The notes under the pieces are model-generated. The model was not told where the DNA came from, did not search any database, and worked only from the letters and a program-made list of their open reading frames with translations. From Nansenia antarctica (taxonomy: Eukaryota > Chordata > Actinopteri > Argentiniformes > Microstomatidae), in NCBI GenBank assembly GCA_963989245.1, contig OZ022352.1, positions 18,505,560 to 18,569,559 of the forward strand: a stretch of DNA of 64,000 nt. Reading direction: 5' to 3'. The position numbers and the translations under genes were made by a program. Shown in pieces: positions 1 to 12,456 of this stretch. Every line of letters starts with the position of its first letter. Positions within the stretch are counted from its first letter, which is position 1.

Positions 1-4
1 GGTT

Positions 5-5
<1 letters not shown>

Positions 6-71
<66 letters not shown>
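6..71. repeat. (GT)n microsatellite followed by a G-run
   Basis: Uninterrupted GT dinucleotides, then a run of 12 G at 84-95. The frame encoding Cys-Val repeats here is an artefact of the repeat. Confidence 0.97.
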
Positions 72-74
<3 letters not shown>

Positions 75-620
75 CGAGTGAGTGGGGGGGGGGGGATCCT
101 ATCAGTCTCTTTCTTTCTCAGAGCTTCCGTACAAAAGAAATATGTATCCATCACCTCTATTAGACAAGTACAGTACAGCACCTATACCCAGTGGAGCCTC
201 CAGCATTCAATTCAATTCAGCCACGGCTCATATGAAATGACAAACACCCACGAGCACAGCTGGACTCATATGCATTTGCATTATTATTCATCCAGTTTTT
301 CTCTAGTGACAATGCATCTCCCCAGACTAGCGGTGTAGCTAGGTAGCACCACCACCATCTAATTTCTAAAAACAACATTGTTTGATTGTGGAGTGCTTGA
401 ATGGAATCAGTCCAATGTAGTTTAAATCCAATAATACAAGTGAATACCACGCCTGGATCGCCATATTAAAACATGGTGGAGCGCACGTGCTGCAGGAGGA
501 TCTTTTCAAGAATGTAATAAGGGAGAGGGGTTAGATGGATCTGCAGGGGTATTAGAGATGAGAGCTGGGAGAGGAGCTCTAAAAGGTATTGCTACAGTGT
601 GAACAGCAGAGGAAGGAGAG

Positions 621-621
<1 letters not shown>

Positions 622-669
<48 letters not shown>

Positions 670-747
670 TGTGTGTGTGTGTGTGTGTGTGCGTGCGTGC
701 GTGTGTGTGCGTGCGTGTGTGTGTGCGTGTGCGTGTGTGTGTGTGTA
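622..747. repeat. (GT)n microsatellite with GC interruptions
   Basis: GT dinucleotides over about 125 bp, interrupted by GGGT and GTGC variants in the right half. Confidence 0.96.
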
Positions 748-928
748 TTACATGAGGTGCATGCTTATTGAGAGGGCTGTATGAATATCTTTGACTATGC
801 TGAGAATGAGGCCACAAGCACTGCTGAATCCTCTCTATAGACTTGCCATCAGCATACCTTCCCCAGGAGCCTGTAAAATAGCTTTTTCCACCATGCCGCA
901 GTCGTGAGCCTGGCTTTTATTCAATCTC

Positions 929-932
<4 letters not shown>

Positions 933-1020
<88 letters not shown>
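933..1020. repeat. (CA)n microsatellite
   Basis: Pure CA dinucleotides, 88 bp. The plus-strand frame coding His-Thr repeats here is not a gene. Confidence 0.97.
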
Positions 1021-1022
<2 letters not shown>

Positions 1023-3021
1023 CCGTGCTCCACTACTGCTTTTACCTAATCAGTCCTTACAGAGAGGCACTGACATACACTGTGATCCCTGGCACCCCAC
1101 TGGAAAGTATAGTAATGAACACTGGTAACCCAGCGTCCGAGCCTAGTGTTTTAATATAGGTGTGAAGCAGTGCATTGGGAGTTGATGTCACCTAGCAGCA
1201 TTTGTATAGTAGAGTTTAGTGCTACGCACACACATACACACAGTTCATAAAGAATGTGTTGGAATACTGATCTATTAAATGACACTTCCATCTGGATCTG
1301 GCCCTTGGAGTAACACAAATAGATTTCCAGGTGAATCTTAAATCGTTTGTGATTTTTTTGCAATTTAGCGCAGAAACACGAGGTCTCGGGTGTTATCCAC
1401 CTTTAATCGATTGGCTGAAGAGAAGTGTGATTACATTATAACCTCCATTTCCTCATGTATTGATGTATGGGTCAAACAGAGCATCCAGACCCTCCTCACT
1501 CCGTATGCACTCTAAACCCAATCACACATTTGATTTGATATTACAGATGGAGTCTAATTTGTGAAATGATTTTCAGTTAATAGTCATCCCTCCTTTTTCA
1601 CACACCGTAATGTTCAACTGCCAAATAGAATAATGAAAATGTGGTGTAATGTACAGAGCTCCCAGCTTACCCGTGCTGAGACTGTTATTGCAAATATAAT
1701 GACTCAAAGGCAAAAAAATGTAATCAGTATTCTTAAATGTAATAGCATATTTTATTATTTGGGTTTTTAAACATTTAAAAAGTAATTTGAATCAGAGTCT
1801 AATTACCCTCTCAAACATCCCATTGGGTGACACAGTTGTAATTATTTAGGAAATGGTAACAGTGCAGAGCACTCTAAGTATCCAAAGCAATTATGAATTA
1901 ATTAAAACAAGATATCCTGTATTTGTGATTCATGAGTGAACCTGAACTAAATATTCACTGTGTGATGCGGCTGCACCCCTATCCGTTCCACACACACACA
2001 AAAAAACAGTAATTATGTCAAATTACTCCAATAATTATAAAAATGTTACTTATAAAGGCTTGACAGGACAATACAAGAAAAGACAGTAAAAGAAAAGAAC
2101 ACCTTGGGATTTTTGCTTGGAATAAGAACACTGCAGAAGATACTAGCTATGAATATTACATGAGGAAGACTCAGGCTTGCAAATGAGAGACGGTACAACA
2201 CTTGAACTCAGGCAAGCAGGGAAACAGACAGAACGCCTCAGTTACTGTAGACAGACAGTGACACTATCTGATGATACAGAGGCGCATACAGTACAGCAGC
2301 AAAGGCTAAGGCAGCGTTTTTTTCATTCTAGAACATGGCAAAATGAGACAAACGAACCACAACATTTGCATTTACCAAACGAAACATTGAGTTTGCAGTC
2401 GGACTGACAGTAACGTATTGTTTGATTTTGGGATAGATAAGAGGTAGCAGTTAAACATTCACTGATGTAGTATGTCACACGAGGACAAAGGCTAAACGTC
2501 TAAGGCTAAAAGTCACTGGAAAAAACCCTGAGGCATCAGAAGAATATGACTAAAACAGCAAGTGTCGTTTGCTAATAAACCCCAGTATTGAGGACAGCTC
2601 ACTTTCTGGAATTCATTTGAATCTCAAATGAACTACTGTATATCTAGCCTATAGATGTAGCCCTTTTATCATCAAAGGATCATTGGTAACGTTTTATCAA
2701 AAGCCCCTCTATTTACATCGACAGTATATGGAGGTAACAGCATAACGACATGATAACACTTTAACCAGTTATCAAATATCGATATCAAATAGATGAATAG
2801 TGGTAATAGGACTGTTAGATCATCAAACCATCATAATATGAAACCGGAGAACTGTATGTACCTGTGTGGCTAAGAAGACCTTTCCTATTTCCTAATATTG
2901 TTTCCCGTATAGGCACACCTCTCAAGTTAAGATGACGTTAGCGAGTGGGGGGCGTGGTAGCTGAAGGACCATTTCTTCTTGCGTGTCGAGAAGGAGAGTG
3001 TGAAGAGCAGAGGATGGAGAG

Positions 3022-3022
<1 letters not shown>

Positions 3023-3054
<32 letters not shown>
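3023..3054. repeat. (GT)n microsatellite
   Basis: Pure GT repeat of 16 units. Confidence 0.95.
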
Positions 3055-3056
<2 letters not shown>

Positions 3057-4884
3057 AAACTCATGTTTAAATGACAGGAGGAGAGAGTGGGAGGGGGTTG
3101 CTGAGGGAGGATCTCGTTATGCATGCAGGGGACACGAAGCTTGTCCTGGGCTCATTAAAACCCACCTCACAGCCAACACTCTCGCAGACTCCCTACACAC
3201 CCTCTGTGTGGCTTCACTTCCTGCTTCTAGATCTGTTGGTTGCATTCTGCGGATGCAGATTAGTCAAGGAAGTTGCTATAATATGGCTATAACAATGATA
3301 TAGTAATGCTTTAATATGATATGGATGAGAGAGGGCACTTGAGTAAACGAACAGTAAAACCTCTTATCAGAATAACATTATATTCTGTCAGGGAGAGATG
3401 TTTGTTACAATATATGGCGAGATACTGTATATGAAACATACTGTATGGAAAATGATACTTGTTAAGCTACTATAAGCAGCTGGGCAATTAGACTTTCAAT
3501 CGCTGGACTGATCCTTGGCCAGTGTTGGCCGCCTGCCAAAAATGTATTCCATATATGAAATAGAAGCTTCAGGATTTGTTCAACAGCTGGAAACGCTTTT
3601 AATTAACAAGAAAAACACTTTCCTCCTTAGAAATTGCAAAAAAGAATGAAATGGGTATAGACAGAAAGAAACCGTTATAAAGAGACACTCTTGGTTTGGC
3701 ATCTGCCACCAGTATCATACCCTACTATACCATCGATCTCACAGCAGGAGGCATGCAGTCTTCTTAATTCATACCTCTGCCCAAACAAACAAAATAGCCT
3801 AATATCTATTCCAATCCCACTGTTTCTCTCAAAAGTACCGTATATCTTTTTGTATTCATCTTTTTATGAGGGATACACATATAAATACTGAAGTATACAA
3901 TGACAAATGTTTCCCTTTTTTCGGGGGGGGTAATTACACGAATATTCCCAGAGATTCCCAGAGACAACAAGATCAGCAGAACTTTGTCTCTGTATAGAAA
4001 AGAACAATACCGCTACAGTATATCTTAATGCTGCTGCAATCCCAACCGTTCTTAAGAAAGAGACCCGGCCTCCTTGAGACTCCCCCCCGTCCCCCGTCCC
4101 CCCCCCATCTGAATGCGAAGGAGGCAGTGTGAGTCGGGACAGAGGAGAGAGCAGCTAGGCTGAGAGCTGAGCAGGTGCCTCCTGAGATTATTCCAGAGGC
4201 TGGGTGAAACCTGCTCTCTTGTTTACCCCCCATTCGCTACTGTAGCTCTCTGTGAATACCAATGAGCATCCGCTGAGCCAAGGGAGTGTCTACACAGGTA
4301 GCTACCACAGATGCTAGTACGGTACCCAGCATCTTAGAGTTTCCATATAAAACAGAGCCTATTAGACACACCGTTTGCAATGTATCTTGGCACACCCCCA
4401 GTGAAAGTATGCAGCACTAACTTGAAAGTGTAATAGAAAGAAAATGTTGAAAGAAAAAGTAGATAATGTTGTATGAAAACTGCGTCTTTCATATATTTTT
4501 GAAAGGTAATAGTACTGATGGCAATAAGCCATTGGTATTAATGCTCATAAACTCCCTTTCCTGAACTACCTTAACTTCTCGCCTATTCCTGCAAAGCGTC
4601 CAATTTTTCCATCCACACCTGAAAGTGTTAGTATACGGGTCAGTCGGGAGTCATTTCAGAGATGTGCTAAAATCTGTATAAAACCACGAGGGCCCAGGCA
4701 AGCAAGCATGTAGAGTGGATTGAAGGCTGTGGCAGGCACAGCAAATGCCAATCTTGTGGACCGGCCGACACCCTTCAGCTGGCAGTTGCCAACTAAACCA
4801 AGAAATGAACTGCTCAGGATCATTCACTGCAGTCTATCAGGCGTTTCATTACCCATGCAATGAATGAAATATCAGCAAGAACCA

Positions 4885-4917
4885 GGAGAGAGTGAGAGGA
4901 AGAGTGAGAGAGAGGGA

Positions 4918-4953
<36 letters not shown>

Positions 4954-5030
4954 CAGAGACAGAGACAGAGACAGAGACAGAGACAGAGACAAAGACAGAG
5001 ACAGAGACAGAGACAGACAGAGAGAAGGAA
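4885..5030. repeat. (GA)n / (GACAGA)n compound microsatellite
   Basis: GA dinucleotides pass into a hexamer array of GACAGA units with one AAAGAC variant. It translates as Arg-Gln repeats on plus and Ser-Leu or Cys-Leu repeats on minus; none is a gene. Confidence 0.95.
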
Positions 5031-5483
5031 AGAGGGTCTGAAAACTAAACAAAACAAAGACATTGCTTCATTCATATTGATGATGAATTCAGTCATATTG
5101 AAACGTTGAATATTGCATTCTCTTAATTAAATCGGTCATTTAGTTTCATTGTTATTGCATAAGATTTACAGACCTACATTTTCTATTAAGATCCAGAAAG
5201 ATGAAAGTACAAGGACACAAGGAATGAATCCCCATCCAGTCGTCTCATGGACAATCTATTACAATAGCTGTCACATGAAATGGAAAAATGTAGATATAGA
5301 AGGATCCATGATAAAAGAGTATTAAAAAAAGAGAATAAAACACTGGGTAACAGCTGAAGATATACAATGTGTTAGGGAGCAGAGGGATTGATCAATATTT
5401 CAGCGTGGTCTGTAGACAGTGTTTGAAAGGGAAGCTCTTCAGAGAGACCAGACTGCGTTTGTAGATGATACAGCAGCAGCAGG

Positions 5484-5548
<65 letters not shown>

Positions 5549-5595
5549 TGCGTGCATGTGTGCATGGGTGTGTGTACATGCATGGGTGTGTGTAG
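5484..5595. repeat. (GT)n microsatellite with degenerate right part
   Basis: Pure GT for about 60 bp, then GTGCATG and GGGTGTG variants. Confidence 0.95.
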
Positions 5596-6781
5596 TGGGT
5601 GGGAAGAAGGCGGTAGCGATATCACCTACGTATCCACAGTGAAACCAGTATTGAATAAAGTTGGACTGAATCAAGCAAACCAAACTCAAACTGTAAATCG
5701 TCTTTGAAGTGTAATAGATGAATGTATGTTCTTGTTCCCCCTTGTGCTGTTTCCTTAAATTACAACAGTAAAAGGAAGCACATAGAGTAGGCCTACTGTA
5801 CAGATCACCAGGCTGGTGAATCATATATATATATATATTAATATCCCTAATATTATTAGGAAAATACTCATACACAGATTTATCACAGAAGCCTCTGGAC
5901 TATTAGAAGAAAGAATCCACTAAAAGGACACTGAATGTAGGCAAAGTAGCCAAAGTAACAGTGAACAGTTAATCTAGACTCGAGTAAGCCTGATTGTTGA
6001 TCTCTGCCTGATTCCATTCATTCAGTCTGTAAACAGCCAATCAAATGAAGGAACTTAAGTTGTACCAGAGTGATTCTCAGCAGAAAGGGGGGGGGGGGGG
6101 GTTGGCGCGGGGGAGCTGGCTGCGTATTCTGTGTCTCGCTACTCAGCTCACCAGGAGGGCTGGCATGTACAAATTGTCTCTTGGTGCTCTGTTTGGCTGC
6201 TGCTGATACCCAACTCCTATTCATTCCAGTGAAAATGTGTTCCCAGTCATCAGATGGTGTGTTGGTTGGTTGCAGACGTGTGAATGCTGTATTTCCTACT
6301 GTTGAATAGATCTGTCAAGGATTCGGTCGTTCATCTTGTCTCTACGCAGCAGGGGATGGCAGCTGGCATATGATGCGCGCACCGTAGAAGTCAGAGATCA
6401 ATGTTACTAGCATTGATCATGTTGATGAGCAGGTAGGGAAGCAACTACAGTGGCATAAAGACCATTATTGTGCGTGCGGTTCAGTGTATTGGAGGACTCG
6501 TCTCAGGAACTCCAATGTACAGTAATAACTTTAGCTCTGTAAAATGTAGGGTCCATGCGTAGGTTCATTGTGTACAGTTCACATCCTTTTCAGAGCAATT
6601 TCCTGTGTTCTATACGGGAGGAAGGAAATTGTCCCGGAGATCAATACTATACAATGCCAAGCAATATATTGCATAAGACAACATCCATTCTGTTGCAGTG
6701 AGAAGATGAGATGATCTCACTTTATAGAGTGGCAAGCCAATGGTTTTACTATACACTACTTCCATACACGTACACAAGCAA

Positions 6782-6788
6782 GCACACA

Positions 6789-6824
<36 letters not shown>
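6782..6824. repeat. (CA)n microsatellite
   Basis: CA dinucleotides with one CATA interruption. Confidence 0.93.
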
Positions 6825-6826
<2 letters not shown>

Positions 6827-7370
6827 ACCGATGACATTGACTTGTCACGCACATACTGTACATGTGATTTGGGACTATAATATTAGAGCCTCATTTACCA
6901 TTAGCCATTGATGTCTGTCATTATCATTGTCATAAGCAGCCTTATCTTCCACATTATGAACTAAAGAGGTCACGTAAATGAGTGTGTAGTTCCACACCAA
7001 TGGGGACAGCTGGGATAATGGACTGTACAAAACACTACCTCTGGCCATGGTAAAAAATCCATAATTTCACTAAGAGAGGACAGGGGAGTACTTTATGATT
7101 TTTTTTGTTGTCATTTAAAAGGGGACAAAATGGGAACTAATGTTATTGGATTTTTTTATGTATAATATGCAGGGTCAGCCATGCATGCATTTTCCACACC
7201 GCTGGGGACGGTGAAGACAAAGCTTTTTAAGCTGCCAAGGTCATCAGGAAGGTCATGGTACTGTACTGACCAGTGTCAAAGTTAACAAACCATTTTAAAC
7301 AATGACAACGATTTTCTTATCATAAGAAAAAAGATATTTCCTTCTTTTACTCATCCCACTGTATAAGAGA

Positions 7371-8112
7371 AGAGTAGAGTAGAGTAGAGTAGAGTAGAGT
7401 AGAATAGAGTAGAGTAGAGTAGAGTAGAGTAGAGTAGAGTAGAGTAGAGTAGAGTAGAATAGCATAGAATAGAGTAGAGTAGAGTAGAGTAGAGTAGAGT
7501 AGAGTAGAGTAGAATAGAGTAGAGTAGAATAGAGTAGAGTAGAGTAGAGTAAAGTAGAGTAGAGAAGAGTAGAGTAGAGTAGAGTATAGTAGAGTAGAGT
7601 AGAGTAGAGTAGAATAGAGTAGAGTAGAGTAGAATAGAGTAGAGTAGAGTAGAGTAGAATAGAGTAGAGTAGAGTAGAGTAGAGTAGAGTAGAGTAGAAT
7701 AGCATAGAATAGAGTAGAGTAGAGTAGAGTAGAGTAGAGTAGAATAGAGTAGAATAGAGTAGAGTAGAGAGTAGAGTAGAATAGAGTAGAGTAGAGTAGA
7801 GTAGAGTAGAGTAGAGTAAAGTAGAGTAGAGAAGAGTAGAGTAGAGTAGAGTAGAGTAGAGTAGAGCAGAGTAGAATAGAGTAGAGTAGAGTAGAGTAGA
7901 GTAGAGTAGAGTAGAGTAGAGTAGAGTAGAGTAGAATAGAGTAGAGTAGAGTAGAGTAGAGTAGAATAGAGTAGAGTAGAGTAGAGTAGAGTAGAGTAGA
8001 GTAGAATAGAGTAGAGTAGAGTAGAGCAGAGCAGAGCAGAGCAGAGCAGAGCAGAGCAGAGTAGAGTCGAGTCGAGTCGAGTCGAGTCGAGTCGAGTCGA
8101 GTCGAGTAGAAT
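7371..8112. repeat. (AGAGT)n pentanucleotide satellite-like array, about 740 bp
   Basis: About 148 tandem copies of AGAGT. Variants AGAAT, AGCAT, AAAGT and AGAAG are scattered through the array, runs of AGAGC occur near 8025-8060, and GTCGA units occupy 8063-8107. The minus strand reads as Tyr-Ser-Thr-Leu-Leu repeats in long open frames because AGAGT creates no stop in those frames. Variant order is duplicated at a distance of 240-267 bp (see findings). Confidence 0.97.
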
Positions 8113-8749
8113 AGAATAGTGGCTTCCTTCCTCTCTTCCAGTGCACATTACCCTTACCACAGCTTAGGCTGCGACTGTAAGCCCATAGGAAAGGCTAAAC
8201 GCCTCCCGTTGGAAACATGTGAAGTGTGATTGTGTGATTTCTGACGTTATCTTGTCAGCTGACATTTGATGGAGTGTGCTGGGTTTCTGCATGACTGGCA
8301 AGGTGCCGCCAGTGGTCACAATTCTCTCCAGCAAGGATCATTCGATTGAGCTCAGAAACAGAGATGGCGGCAAATATAGATCTGGATCTAGTAAAGGGAA
8401 AGCTGAGGCTGAAGAGTTTTATATGCCATTTGGAGACAATTTAGCTCCCAGATCAAACTGGCTGATCTCTTTAAATGGGCCTCTGCGCAAGGTAGGGGAT
8501 GCCCCCTTTGGTTTAAACATCTATTCAGATGTGTCTAGCGTTGCGTAGTATGTACTTCTGCACTATGTAGTATGCATTTCTTGGTTTAAAATGATCTGGA
8601 CTCAGATACAATAGCATGGGCCAGAGCTGAGGTGTCTAGAGACCCTTGACATAGTGTGCTGCAACATGATACTGTTTATACATTACACATCAGTCAGTAT
8701 GTGAATATTATTTTACCAGGAGGTTGAGTTGGAGATTACTGCCTTGTTT

Positions 8750-9490
8750 AGATTAGATTAGATTAGATTAGATTAAACTTTATTGTCATTGCACTAGTAC
8801 TGAGACAACGAAATGTAGCTTGGCATCTACCCAGATGCAAATAGTGGTAAAGACATTATATTCTAGACAGTGCGTGGTATTACAGTATAAGGCATTACAG
8901 TGAGTATAAATAAATGAATATAATAAGTGAAGATTAATACACGAGATTAATATCAATATGAAATGTACAGTTGACAGGCAATGGTCTTGAGGTATGTTAC
9001 ATATTTGTAAGATCTACAATTAGAGCCCAATTTATGATCAAAAAATGATCAAGCTAAATTTAAGTCCTGAGTGTGCAGCCAGTAGAGGTATGGGAGGAGA
9101 AGACACTGATACTGGGAGTCAATGTCCCTCTTGTTGGGGGATGGATGGGGGGCAGCAGGCAGGTGGTGGCTGGGCTACTGACGGGATGCTGAGTTCAGCA
9201 GAGTAACAGCTGCAGGGAAGAAGCTGTTCCTGAGCCTGCTGGTGTGGGAACGGACACTCCTGTACCGCCACATCCCCCCCCCTGGATCGGAGGAGGGTAA
9301 ACAGTCTGTGGCTGGAAGTTGAAGTTGAAGTTGACTAGAAGTTGACTAGGATCCCAGGAGACAGACGGGCTTTCTTTTAGTCTCCTTAGGAAGTATAGAC
9401 GCTGCTGTGCCTTTTTGACCAGGCTGGAGGAGTTAAGGGTCCAAGAGAGGTCCGTGTAAATATCCAATACACTGTTATTGATGGGGATGC
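8750..9490 (-). pseudogene. Rex1/CR1-like LINE 3' end with internally deleted reverse transcriptase C-terminus
   Basis: Read on the minus strand, a frame contains DLSWTLNSSSLVKKAQQR and LYFLRRLKES, the block that follows the palm domain in fish Jockey/CR1-type LINEs. It then jumps straight to the SHRLFTLL-like C-terminal block. The 3'UTR ends in GACAATAAAGTTTAATC with a (TAATC)n tail at 8750-8775. The element is 5'-truncated and its coding part broken. A further copy with the same structure at 45870-47385 retains the segment deleted here. Confidence 0.75.
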
Positions 9491-9838
9491 AACTGAATTT
9501 CTCATTCCAATTTCCTTCTATTTCCTTTAAGATAAAAAAAAAACGAGTTTGATCATCTAGTAAGCCACATTATCATAAATCCTTTGGAACCCTCCAGCTA
9601 TTGTCTGATTATGTGGAAGCAATCAAGTAAAACAAGACATCAGAACAAGCTATGAGCCGCAGGGCAGGCACCAGTAAAAAAATAAAAATACGCTGAATAT
9701 AAATTAAGAACCTATGAAAAGTATTTCTCTGTTGAATAAAGAATGCGTTTAAACAACCTTGGCAGGAACAGGCTTTCCATGGCTTTCCATGTTATATATC
9801 CTGCCTGTTGTTTAATAATGTCTGATTTAAAAGAAGTT

Positions 9839-9841
<3 letters not shown>

Positions 9842-9934
<93 letters not shown>

Positions 9935-9936
9935 TC

Positions 9937-9967
<31 letters not shown>

Positions 9968-9980
9968 CCCTCTCTCTCTC
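9842..9980. repeat. (CT)n microsatellite
   Basis: Polypyrimidine CT tract of about 140 bp with a CCCTC interruption every 15-40 bp. Mirror symmetry makes it a possible triplex-forming tract. Confidence 0.96.
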
Positions 9981-11575
9981 TAAAGCACAGCATGAAGGTG
10001 TGGGAGGAGTGAGGTCATTCACAGAGGAAGCACACAGTCATTGCAAGGCCATGTCTTCGGTGAAAATATGCTCCTATTCTATTAATTCAAATAACAAAAA
10101 CATGATTACTACTCGCATGTATGATGATAGATGCTGTAACATTGGAGAGTATATTTGTGTTCTAGAAAAGTGTAATATCAATGAAATGTTTTATTCATTA
10201 TCCTGAACACTGACTGTGGTATACCATCAGGGAGGGACAGTAAGAAATTGCCCTGCCTTATACAGACCACTGCCTTACTAAGTAGTGAGAAAAGATCATT
10301 AACCTAATGGAGACTCCTGAAGGAAATAAATGGTCTTTGCTTAGGGCACTACAATAATCAGACCAGGTGGAGAAGGGAGACAAATAGCCTTTGTATGGTA
10401 AATATGCAAAGTGATAGATAATACCAAGAAAAGATAGCACATAATGACATAGCTTCAATGTCCTTGTATTTCAAGGATTGTGTAATATTAAAACATTTAT
10501 AGCCCTTATACATCGTTAGAAATATGTGTCATTTATCATGTATACTTACTCATAAATTTAGCCTCCTTTCATTTTATCTTGGATGCACAGTGATGGAGAG
10601 AAATGCTGCATAACATTAAAGAGACAGCACAAAACGGAGCACATGTTGCCATTTGGGTTGTCAATAGATGTGATTTCCCTGTAATTACTGATCTGTGATA
10701 TTGGGGGGGTGTGGGGGGGGGGGGGTGTACACTGGACACTGGTCAAACAGCTAAAATGCCAAAGCTTGTAAGTTGACACGATTGAAGCCCCTCTAAGAGT
10801 GTAATTTCTCTGCTCATTGTCCATACACATCAGTCCCCAGTCTAATCCTCCTCTTCAAACACACTTGTGGTTTCACTGAATTGAAAATCCCCGTAAGGAT
10901 TATACCTCTTTCAAACATGTTCTGGAAGCCAGAGCATTCAGTACCTCATTACCAGTAAGCCTAACAATGATGGAGAAAGCCGGAACACTCCAAACAACCA
11001 TGCCATGACCATGAGTCTCCACACATACCATATACACCACCATTTGCAGGGGACTGTTATGTGATCCTGGCGACAAAGTGAATCGTTGGGGCCTAATGCA
11101 ACATCTCATGTCTTGTCTCTTGACATCTAGTGAAGGACGAATCATAGAAAGGCCATGGTACTGTAGGTAATGAACTAGTCTGATGATTAATATAATGCAA
11201 TGCTTTGATTGACTTAGCAAGCTTAATTAATGGTGACAATTCAATCATAGCCTTCAAAATATATCGTCAGTGGTTTCTATAAAGTGAAGGCATCTGCAGT
11301 GCCTTACGTTAATTGGGGTCATCAAACTAACACGCCAGGGGAAATATACATTGGTAGGGCTGGCCTTTTTAACAATACGTTTGTTACATAACTCTTGACA
11401 GTGATTCATGGTTGGCATTACAACCTAAAATAACCAACACAAATCACCCCCATGTGAGTGTTTTGGTTATGGCCTATTTTTTTTATTTTTTTTTACAATT
11501 CGTTTAATGGAATACATTATGAAAAATGTATAGACGAAAGACGAAAGGACTTCAGTCTCAAGGTGCTTCTCACTT

Positions 11576-11877
11576 CAAAATCCTGCCTCTAGGCTACACG
11601 GCCCGCACCCAAGTGCTGTACTCTCTAGCATAGCATAGAGTACAGCACAGTGTTTTATTTGTATAGTATAGTATAGTGGATAGTGTACATAGCCTTTATT
11701 TATGTAAACCAGCTCTTTTCCCTTCTTGTTTTTAGTTTTTTTTTTTCTAGCACCAGGGGAGCCCCCCCTCCCAAATTTCGTTGTTTGGTACCTGTACTAT
11801 ATCAATGACAATAAAGACCATTCATTCATTCATTCATTCATTCAAAATCCTGCCTCTAGGCTACACGGCCCGCACCC
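11576..11877 (+). mobile_element. Rex1-like LINE 3' end, 232 bp, with a perfect 35-bp target-site duplication
   Basis: The insertion 11611-11842 ends in TATCAATGACAATAAAGACC followed by (ATTC)n. It is flanked by identical 35-bp copies of target DNA (11576-11610 and 11843-11877, both starting CAAAATCCTGCC and ending CCCGCACCC). This is the structure of a 5'-truncated non-LTR retrotransposition event. It shares the CTAGCACCAGGGGAG and GTTTGGTACCTGTACTAT segments with the reverse-orientation copy at 31127-31528. Confidence 0.85.
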
Positions 11878-12220
11878 GAGTCAGTGTGAGGAGGGAGCTG
11901 TCCAGTGATAAGGGGGTGCTGACTCCAACACGTAGCCTATAGACGCTCACCGTAGCGAGCGTGTGCAATGCGGTTGTTTGCACATCGCTCCACAAAGATC
12001 CCGTCGTAACGGACAAAGAATAGGTCTTAACATTCTGATTCTAGAACAAGCTGCCCCCGTATTATATTAATACAAAAGGGACGCGCCAATATTAATGATC
12101 AAGAGTTCTCTCAATCCATTTCTGTAAAGGACAGCCAGCATCCCCTCTAGTGGCCTAGGCGAGAGAGAGGAGGAGGCGCGCTGAAATGAGTATACTAGAG
12201 AAACAGGACAACTCGTGACG

Positions 12221-12456
12221 TTAGAATTATACGGTTCTATCTCCATTTTTGTCAAAATTGAGTTTTTTACATAAGCTGATCCATTAGGTGTTTATTAATG
12301 CCTGTGTGGTGTTATTTTTTTAAAATGTTGACATTTTTGAGTTAGTAATTCATAAAATACAAAGGTTCCATCTCACAAAACATAATGGAATGTAAAAACT
12401 TTGACACTCAATATCTCTGAACTGCCCTAAACGGAGATAGAACCTTATAATTCTAA
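12221..12456. mobile_element. Short inverted-repeat element (MITE-like), about 236 bp
   Basis: The left end TTAGAATTATACGGTTCTAT is mirrored at the right end with one mismatch over 24 bp. The interior is AT-rich and non-coding. The last 18 bp of the right end (ACGGAGATAGAACCTTAT) are tandemly repeated at 12457-12474. There is no clear target-site duplication, so the superfamily is unassigned. Confidence 0.65.

Noticed and set aside
7295..8160. Two long minus-strand open frames (283 and 269 codons) rich in Tyr-Ser-Thr-Leu-Leu
   Set aside because: They are translations of the AGAGT pentamer array and have no other sequence content.
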